This document shows, one piece after another, positions 56,347 to 61,406 of a DNA stretch of 61,406 nt. The stretch is from Acinetobacter zhairuonensis (GTDB taxonomy: Bacteria > Pseudomonadota > Gammaproteobacteria > Pseudomonadales > Moraxellaceae). Within the stretch, counting starts at the first letter, position 1; each line of letters opens with the position of its first letter. The position numbers and the translations under genes are program-made. The stretch is taken from positions 1 through 61,406 of the forward strand of contig NZ_JAKVIM010000021.1 of the NCBI RefSeq assembly GCF_022601715.1, in the 5' to 3' direction. The notes below the pieces were generated by a model. The model saw only the letters and a program-made list of their open reading frames with translations. It was not told where the DNA came from and did not search any database.

Positions 56347-56376
56347 AAAAAACCCTTGCACAAGCAAGGGTTTTTT
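56347..56376 (+). terminator. tRNA-Ser terminator
   Basis: AAAAAACCCTTGC-ACAA-GCAAGGGTTTTTT immediately after the tRNA. Confidence 0.93.
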
Positions 56377-56377
56377 A

Positions 56378-57127
56378 TGTCTAAATTTTTTGATGTATTG
56401 CGATGTTTCTTGCGAAAGAAATCATATTTAGCGTAATCAATACTTTGTAATGAGCTAAACCTTCTCCTTTTACCGGTCTCAATTTTACGCTGCTAGTCCA
56501 CCTTTAGCGCTAGTAAATAAATCAACATCACTAGCTTGGTCTATCTACCGAGTGAAACTATTTTCATGGTTTAAGTGAAGCTATGTCATTGTTTTGAACT
56601 TGTGAATAAGTAGTCCTATTGCAGCACTAGAGCATGACGTTGCTGGATAGTTTTCAGTATTTAAATGCGCAAAATACTGTCTATTTGGTATAGCTATTTA
56701 AAAGTATTGTGAAAACCTCGAGCGCTTGCTCGTGGTACCTTTTCAAAGTAAGTTGAATGAATATTAACTGTTATATGTAGCTAATCTTAAAGATAATATC
56801 GCTATACATGTAATTGTTAATTGTATGTAAAAAATGAATTGTTTTTTCCAATAATGCCTATAAATCATCCTAAAGGATGATTTTTCTAAGATTGTATAGC
56901 GTTAAATTTTGAACAAAATTAAGTGATGTATTTAAATGTTGGAACTTTGTATACAAGTTGTGGGATTTCGTTTTAAAACTTAATTTTATAATTATATGAA
57001 TAAGATTTTGATATGGAAACATGAATGTTACTAAGATGTTGAATAAAGGAGTTTTTGTATAAAACCTGCTTCGGAGATTGTGTTGGTGTCACATGTTAAA
57101 GCTTCGAATTTGATGTGCTAATTATCC
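56378..57127. other. Gene-poor stretch
   Basis: About 750 bases with scattered stop codons in all frames and no gene I can support. It includes a small CGAGC-GCTT-GCTCG hairpin (56719-56732) and the palindrome at 56865. The low coding content points to a decayed or recombined region. Confidence 0.5.
56865..56880. promoter_or_regulatory. Palindrome TCATCCTAAAGGATGA, copy 1
   Basis: 16-bp perfect palindrome (7-bp arms, 2-base centre), identical to the copy at 58888. TAAATT at 56903-56908 lies where a -10 would be expected for a class II LuxR-type activator centred near -42. A T-run follows it, so it could also act as a weak terminator. Confidence 0.5.
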
Positions 57128-57359
57128 ATGCTCATTTCTACTTCAATTTTCGCAGATGGCCATACCCGACAATTAAATGGTAATCACAATAAAACCACGA
57201 CATTTGTCTCTTTCGATGCAGTGATTACATATAAAAAAAGTGAATTTTAGTCCATTTGCACAATTTATCTGGAATCCAGAAAAATACGACCGCTCAAATC
57301 AAGGTGGGTTTGATCATAACGTCATGATGGGATTATTGACTCAAGGAAAACTTAATTAA
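57128..57359 (+). pseudogene. Remnant of an unidentified gene broken by a frameshift
   Basis: Two protein-like reading frames abut at a run of seven A near 57232-57238. 57128-57250 reads as 40 codons in one frame, and 57246-57359 as 37 codons in the next, with 'FSPFAQFIWNPEKYD' and 'GGFDHNVMMGLL'. Joined at the A-run they give one continuous C-terminal segment. The stop at 57359 lies 11 bases before the hydrolase start, so it was the upstream gene of an operon. The family was not recognised; the pattern would suit an outer-membrane beta-barrel. Confidence 0.4.
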
Positions 57360-57370
57360 GGAGATATAAA

Positions 57371-58660
57371 GTGAATTTACCTAAGGTTGATTTAGGTTGC
57401 GGAACATTGCTGGAGAGTGAATTTACCTCCGCAGCATATACATGTGAACAATTGAACATTGTAGATTGTCCGAATCAAATTGATCAAAATCTACCTGATC
57501 CACATGACATGCTCACTTGGAACCAGGAACAACGTTTAATTGGATTTAGAAATACCTATAGAAGTTACGATGGTACAGTTTTTTATGCCAACAAAAGCCA
57601 GATTCAAGCACTTCCTCAGTATGAAAAAACCATAAATAATCAGAATGTGAGTTTTAGTTTAGATAACAGGACTTATCATTTAAATGATTATCTAGAAAGT
57701 CAGGATGTAGCAGGGCTTATCATTCTAAAAAAAGGTCAAATTGCCTACGAATATTATAAGAGTGACAATGATGCTACTACCTTGTGGACGTCAAGATCGA
57801 TTGCAAAGTCTATTGTTGCAACTTTGGTCGGCGTGGCGATTAAGCAAGGAAAAATTACGTCTTTAGATGATCTAATAATTCACTATTTACCGGATCTTAA
57901 GCATACAGCATGGGAAAAAGTAACGCTAAGACAACTTATGCAGCATACTTCAGGTGTTGAATGGGGAGAAGATTATACTGATCCACAATCAGATTTTTCA
58001 AAAATGACGTATTGTGAAGTCAAATCTGATCCAGACGCCAGTGTCTATGAATTGGTAAAAAATTTAAAAGCAAAGTATGAACCGGGTAAAGTTTGGTCTT
58101 ATTCCACGGGTGGTTCCTATTTGGTTGGAAAAGTTCTGGAGGCAGCCACCAAAGAAAGCCTTGCTACATATTTGGAAAAAAATGTTTGGCAAAAAGCAGG
58201 TATGGAAAAAAATGGGATCTGGCAATCTTATAAGCGCGGTGTAACGGATATGGGCGGGCATGGATTTAATGCAACACTCCGAGACTATGCGCGTTTAGGA
58301 TTATTTATTCTGAATGAAGGTCGTCTCTCTAATGGAGAAAAATTGTTACCAGATGGCTGGACGAAAGAAGCAACTGCTTGGACAAAAGCCGAGCAATCTG
58401 TATCAGAAGCATATCCGAATGGAATTTATGGTTTCCAATGGTGGAATTCACATGCTAAGCATGGCTCACCTTTAACCACTAAAAATGCAGAATATACCTA
58501 TTGGGGCTTTGGAATTTATGGGCAAATCATGGCAATCAATCCCAAAGATGATATTGTTATGATTCAGTGGGGGACTTGGCCAACCGCAATGCCTTCAGAA
58601 AAAATTATGGATGAAAAAAGCTTATTTCTTAATGCAGTGACCAATTATTTGGAAAAATAA
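57371..58660 (+). CDS. Serine hydrolase of the class C beta-lactamase / esterase family
   Basis: 429 residues, GTG start at 57371 with AAGGAG at 7 bases. The beta-lactamase-fold catalytic motif S-x-x-K appears as S143-I-A-K146, and the Tyr motif as Y244-S-T. There is no signal peptide, so it acts in the cytoplasm, which speaks for an EstB- or 6-aminohexanoate-dimer-hydrolase-like esterase or amidase and against a resistance beta-lactamase. It lies downstream of the palindrome and of the broken reading frame, and shares its strand and likely regulator with the aldehyde dehydrogenase gene. Confidence 0.82.
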   Translation: MNLPKVDLGCGTLLESEFTSAAYTCEQLNIVDCPNQIDQNLPDPHDMLTWNQEQRLIGFRNTYRSYDGTVFYANKSQIQALPQYEKTINNQNVSFSLDNRTYHLNDYLESQDVAGLIILKKGQIAYEYYKSDNDATTLWTSRSIAKSIVATLVGVAIKQGKITSLDDLIIHYLPDLKHTAWEKVTLRQLMQHTSGVEWGEDYTDPQSDFSKMTYCEVKSDPDASVYELVKNLKAKYEPGKVWSYSTGGSYLVGKVLEAATKESLATYLEKNVWQKAGMEKNGIWQSYKRGVTDMGGHGFNATLRDYARLGLFILNEGRLSNGEKLLPDGWTKEATAWTKAEQSVSEAYPNGIYGFQWWNSHAKHGSPLTTKNAEYTYWGFGIYGQIMAINPKDDIVMIQWGTWPTAMPSEKIMDEKSLFLNAVTNYLEK

Positions 58661-58712
58661 GTAATGAAAGTGGTTTTTTATTCATAAGTCATTGATATTT
58701 ATTTATATTATT

Positions 58713-58739
58713 AAAAATCACCTTTTAAGGTGATTTTTT
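58713..58739 (+). terminator. Terminator after the serine hydrolase gene
   Basis: Stem AAAAATCACCTT / AAGGTGATTTTT with a minimal loop and a T-run, about 50 bases after the stop. Confidence 0.85.
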
Positions 58740-58887
58740 GTTTTAACTAAAATGTAAGTATGGGAATAAACATATACTACACTCATGATGGCTTAAGACT
58801 TTAATAAAACTTAAAAAAATATTAATGATACTAAAAAAAAATATAATTTTAAAAAATGTATTGTTTTTCTGTTGGCTTTGTTTAAAA

Positions 58888-58903
58888 TCATCCTAAAGGA
58901 TGA
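58888..58903. promoter_or_regulatory. Palindrome TCATCCTAAAGGATGA, copy 2
   Basis: Perfect match to the copy at 56865. Its centre lies about 42.5 bases before the predicted start of the aldehyde dehydrogenase transcript, the standard place for a LuxR-type activator box. Confidence 0.55.
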
Positions 58904-58966
58904 GTCCATGAATAATAATCAGCGATAAAATTCATGCAAAAGTACATCAATATGGATATGAAATAA

Positions 58967-60373
58967 ATGAATAGCAATATGTTGTTAAATGGTGAAATGG
59001 TCGCAGGTCAGGGTGATGCTTTTGCAGTGTTAAATCCTGCAACTGAGCAAACCATTGTTGAAATTAATAGTTCGACTGTCGAACAAGTTGATCAAGCTGT
59101 ACTTGCAGCGCGTGAAGCATTCAAGACTTGGCAGAATGTTTCAGACGAAGAGATCAATGCAAGTTTCAAGAAAATTGCACAAGATATTCGTGCTGAAAAA
59201 GATGAGATTGCAGAATTAATCACGGCTGAACAAGGCAAGCCGTTGGCGATGGCTCAATTTGAAGTTGAAGCAAGTGCGAACTGGATTGAAAATATAATTG
59301 GTCTAGAGGTTCCAGTCGATACGATTCAAGAGCCGAGCGGGAAAGTCATCAAAGTCTACAATCGTCCACTCGGTGTCGTTGCTTCAATTACCCCATGGAA
59401 CTGGCCTTTTGCAATTGCGGTTTGGCATTTTTTCCCAGCACTTAAAACTAAAAACACTGTGGTGAATAAACCTTCTGAATTTACGCCACTCAGCACCATT
59501 AAATTGGTTGAAATCATGAATCGTCACCTCCCTAAAGGTGTATGTAATCTGGTGTTAGGTAAAGGTGACGTGGGTCAAGCTTTAAGTGAACACGCTTTAG
59601 TGGATAAGGTAACGTTTACTGGTTCAACACGAACTGGACAAAGCATTCTCAAATCATCTGTAGACACTTTAAAAAGTGTAGTCCTTGAATTGGGCGGTAA
59701 TGATGTTGGAATCGTACTTGAAGATGTTGATGTTGATGTTGCAGCTGAAAAAATCTTCGGCTCTGCCTTTTTGAATATGGGGCAAACCTGTGCAGCGCTT
59801 AAGCGACTTTATGTACATGAAAGCGTATATGATGCATTGACGAAAAAATTAACTGAAATTGCCAATGCACAGGTGATTGGCAATGGTTTAGATCCAAATA
59901 CGACGTTTGGTCCGATTCAGAACCGAATCCAGTACAACAAAGTCAAAAGCATGATTGAAGATGCAGTGGCGAATGGCGGTCAGATTATTACTGCACCAAA
60001 ATCTGTCAGTGAGCATGGCTACTTCATTCCACCAACTCTAGTCACCAATCTTAAAGAGGGTGTGAAACTGGTTGATGAAGAACAGTTTGGTCCAGTATTA
60101 CCAATCCTTAAATTTACGGATGTTGAAGATGTCATTCAACGTGCTAATAATAGTCCATTTGGCTTGGGTGGTTCGGTTTGGAGCAAAGATCTAGACCGTG
60201 CACAACAAATTGCCAGCAGACTTGAAACAGGCACAGTCTGGATTAATAATCACTCTGACTTATCACCTGATGCTGAGTTTGGTGGTTGGAAAATGTCTGG
60301 TCTAGGTTATTCATTTGGTTTAAATGGTATGTTGCTGTATACACATAAGCAAGCGATCCATATTTCGCAATAA
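58967..60373 (+). CDS. NAD(P)-dependent aldehyde dehydrogenase
   Basis: 468 residues, full ALDH fold. Catalytic Cys275 in 'MGQTCAALKR', general base Glu241 in 'VLELGGND' and Asn145 in 'TPWNWPF' are present. The nucleotide site 'FTGSTRTGQSI' lies near 217-227. It oxidises an aldehyde to an acid; the substrate is unknown, though an ester-derived aldehyde would fit the neighbouring hydrolase. A perfect 13-bp terminator follows. Confidence 0.88.
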   Translation: MNSNMLLNGEMVAGQGDAFAVLNPATEQTIVEINSSTVEQVDQAVLAAREAFKTWQNVSDEEINASFKKIAQDIRAEKDEIAELITAEQGKPLAMAQFEVEASANWIENIIGLEVPVDTIQEPSGKVIKVYNRPLGVVASITPWNWPFAIAVWHFFPALKTKNTVVNKPSEFTPLSTIKLVEIMNRHLPKGVCNLVLGKGDVGQALSEHALVDKVTFTGSTRTGQSILKSSVDTLKSVVLELGGNDVGIVLEDVDVDVAAEKIFGSAFLNMGQTCAALKRLYVHESVYDALTKKLTEIANAQVIGNGLDPNTTFGPIQNRIQYNKVKSMIEDAVANGGQIITAPKSVSEHGYFIPPTLVTNLKEGVKLVDEEQFGPVLPILKFTDVEDVIQRANNSPFGLGGSVWSKDLDRAQQIASRLETGTVWINNHSDLSPDAEFGGWKMSGLGYSFGLNGMLLYTHKQAIHISQ

Positions 60374-60408
60374 TGAGATAAATCGATTAATCGGTCTTGC
60401 TGATGAAT

Positions 60409-60441
60409 TAAGTTATGGCTTGAGTATAAAGCCATAACTTA
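60409..60441 (+). terminator. Terminator after the aldehyde dehydrogenase gene
   Basis: 13-bp perfect stem TAAGTTATGGCTT / AAGCCATAACTTA with a 7-base loop; T-rich 3' side. Confidence 0.8.
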
Positions 60442-60557
60442 TTTATCAAAGTTGATATGTTTAAACCTTCATCAGTAAGACTATATATTGGCAGGAAGCT
60501 AATAGTATTAATTAATTATTCAACTCTATTAAATTTTCAAAAGGATGATGAAAATTT

Positions 60558-61220
60558 ATGTTCAATCGAGATTTTATTCAGCAGTTTAGTCGAAATTTTA
60601 TTGCTCAAATTCAGCATGTTTCGGATATAGACGGATTTTTCACCTATAAAATTGATAATATTCACCATGCCTACGATTTCGAACTAGGTGGAATATCAAA
60701 AAGTGCAATCAATGAATATTTAAATGGAAAAATTGAATATGATCCCGTGAGCTTTCGACACTTTTATCATGGTGATCAGAACATTGCACTTTTGGGGCAA
60801 TATCAACCGAATGAAATATTTTTGAACTTTATGAGTCGTTGGCAAGTTGAAGATACTGCCGAATTTTTCTTTAGAAAACGCGATGGGCAGCCCATTTTTG
60901 GTTTGAGTGTATTTAGAGAACAGGGTAAAAAACAATTCAATCTACAAGAAAAGAAAGTCTTTGAAGCCTTCCATCAACTTTCTATTGAGCATTTTCATCA
61001 TCATGTCGATGTCATTAATAAAGATAAAATTATTGCTCAATATCATTTAACCAAAAAAGAAATGGTAATCCTTGAAGAGCTATTTACTAATTTGGAAGCC
61101 AGTCAAATTTCAAAGAAATTAAATTGTAGTCTTTCGACAGTGAAAACCCATGTGCAACATATTTATCAAAAAGTGAATGTCAGCAGCCGTCAAGAATTGG
61201 TGTGCAAGTTTTTAAGATAA
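60558..61220 (+). CDS. LuxR-type transcriptional regulator
   Basis: 220 residues. The N-terminal 150 residues form an alpha/beta domain with several aromatic residues but without a recognised autoinducer pocket. The C-terminal LuxR helix-turn-helix (about 155-218) has 'LTKKEMVILEELFTNLEASQISKKL' and 'CSLSTVKTHVQHIYQKVNVSSRQEL'. The ribosome binding site AAGGATG is good. It is the natural candidate to bind the paired palindromes in front of the hydrolase and aldehyde dehydrogenase units. Confidence 0.85.
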   Translation: MFNRDFIQQFSRNFIAQIQHVSDIDGFFTYKIDNIHHAYDFELGGISKSAINEYLNGKIEYDPVSFRHFYHGDQNIALLGQYQPNEIFLNFMSRWQVEDTAEFFFRKRDGQPIFGLSVFREQGKKQFNLQEKKVFEAFHQLSIEHFHHHVDVINKDKIIAQYHLTKKEMVILEELFTNLEASQISKKLNCSLSTVKTHVQHIYQKVNVSSRQELVCKFLR

Positions 61221-61318
61221 TCTTTTTTTTAAATAAAAATGAATTAAAATAAAAACTTACAACTTTATAATAAGATTAAAAACCGCTTTTAAAGTAATAC
61301 AGCTTTATTTTGGTATTA

Positions 61319-61406
61319 ATGCTTACATCTACATCTACATCTACATCTACATCTACATCTACATCTACATCTACATCTACATCTACATCTACATCTACAT
61401 CTACAT
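61319..61406 (+). repeat. Hexanucleotide tandem repeat (ACATCT)n running off the window
   Basis: From 61325 the unit ACATCT repeats without error for 82 bases (13.7 copies) and continues beyond the window edge. The bases before it give ATG-CTT at 61319, so a frame Met-Leu-(Thr-Ser)n opens on the plus strand; no ribosome binding site supports it. All three plus-strand frames of the unit are free of stops. Confidence 0.9.

Larger units (their letters stand above)
58661..58966. other. Intergenic region with terminator and aldehyde dehydrogenase promoter
   Basis: 306 bases: a terminator at 58713-58739, then the second palindrome and a -10-like TAAAAT at 58926-58931, with a predicted transcript start near 58938. 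No gene is seen. Confidence 0.6.

Noticed and set aside
57371..58660. Beta-lactamase conferring resistance
   Set aside because: The S-x-x-K and Y-S-T motifs fit the fold, but the protein has no signal peptide and a long N-terminal extension; esterase or amidase is more likely.
60542..60548. AGGATGA half-site of the palindrome in front of the LuxR-type gene
   Set aside because: It overlaps the ribosome binding site AAGGATG and has no second arm, so it is probably coincidence rather than autoregulation.
61325..61406. CRISPR-like repetition at the window end
   Set aside because: The 6-base unit has no spacers and no cas genes are near; it is a simple tandem repeat.

Overview
The window is chromosomal DNA from a gammaproteobacterium of the Acinetobacter type. 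The evidence is an AT-rich genome with little spacer, the order greA-yhbY-rlmE-ftsH-folP beside carAB, a GTP-dependent PEP carboxykinase next to glpD, a Bcr/CflA exporter, an RND pump, a YccS/FUSC protein and proteins typical of the genus (DUF2750, DUF4112, DUF5713). It is mostly housekeeping DNA. I see no prophage, no intact insertion sequence, no CRISPR array and no rRNA operon.

Layout. 1-4.9 kb: tRNA-Val (its first base lies outside the window), a DUF2750 protein, a DUF218 membrane protein, and a PepSY/flavodoxin/FNR fusion reductase with a good Fur box upstream. 5-11.9 kb: membrane proteins (FUSC, Bcr/CflA, Na+/H+ antiporter), an alkyltransferase-like DNA repair protein and a universal stress protein. 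12.1-14.3 kb: a decayed accessory patch with a gutted KAP-type NTPase, a HEPN-like gene stopped next to its presumed R-x4-H motif, a CatB-like acetyltransferase and a broken small membrane protein. 14.3-24.9 kb: core block greA, carB, carA (strong promoter plus attenuator-like leader), a coiled-coil protein, DOMON, yhbY, rlmE, ftsH, folP. 25-32.2 kb: VWA lipoprotein, DUF5713, a Tat-exported PhoD lipoprotein, hypotheticals and a WYL regulator, between two identical tRNA-Leu(TAA) genes; tRNA-Cys follows. 32.3-41.9 kb: folD, a methyltransferase, a lipoprotein, a wrecked MHS-family transporter, glpD, pckG, and an overlapping lipid kinase/phosphoesterase pair. 42-51.1 kb: groES-groL with a sigma-32 promoter, a LuxR-type regulator, dgkA, an RND pump without partner genes, DUF4112 and htpX. 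51.2-56.4 kb: two lytic transglycosylases, a DnaA-box-like cluster, ttcA, an SCP2 protein, greB and tRNA-Ser. 56.4-61.4 kb: a gene-poor kilobase with a broken reading frame, then a serine hydrolase, an aldehyde dehydrogenase and a LuxR-type regulator, and finally an (ACATCT)n repeat running off the end.

How the genes work together. carAB feeds pyrimidine and arginine synthesis; folD and folP serve folate metabolism; glpD and pckG feed glycerol and C4 carbon into central metabolism. ftsH, htpX and groESL form a protein quality-control set. The best candidate for an undescribed system is the last 5 kb. The same 16-bp palindrome (TCATCCTAAAGGATGA) stands in front of the remnant/hydrolase unit and in front of the aldehyde dehydrogenase, at about -42 from plausible -10 elements, next to a LuxR-type regulator. 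That looks like a small regulon for making or breaking down an ester/aldehyde compound. Second is the carA leader, where an almost perfect hairpin with a U-tract follows the promoter directly and suggests attenuation.
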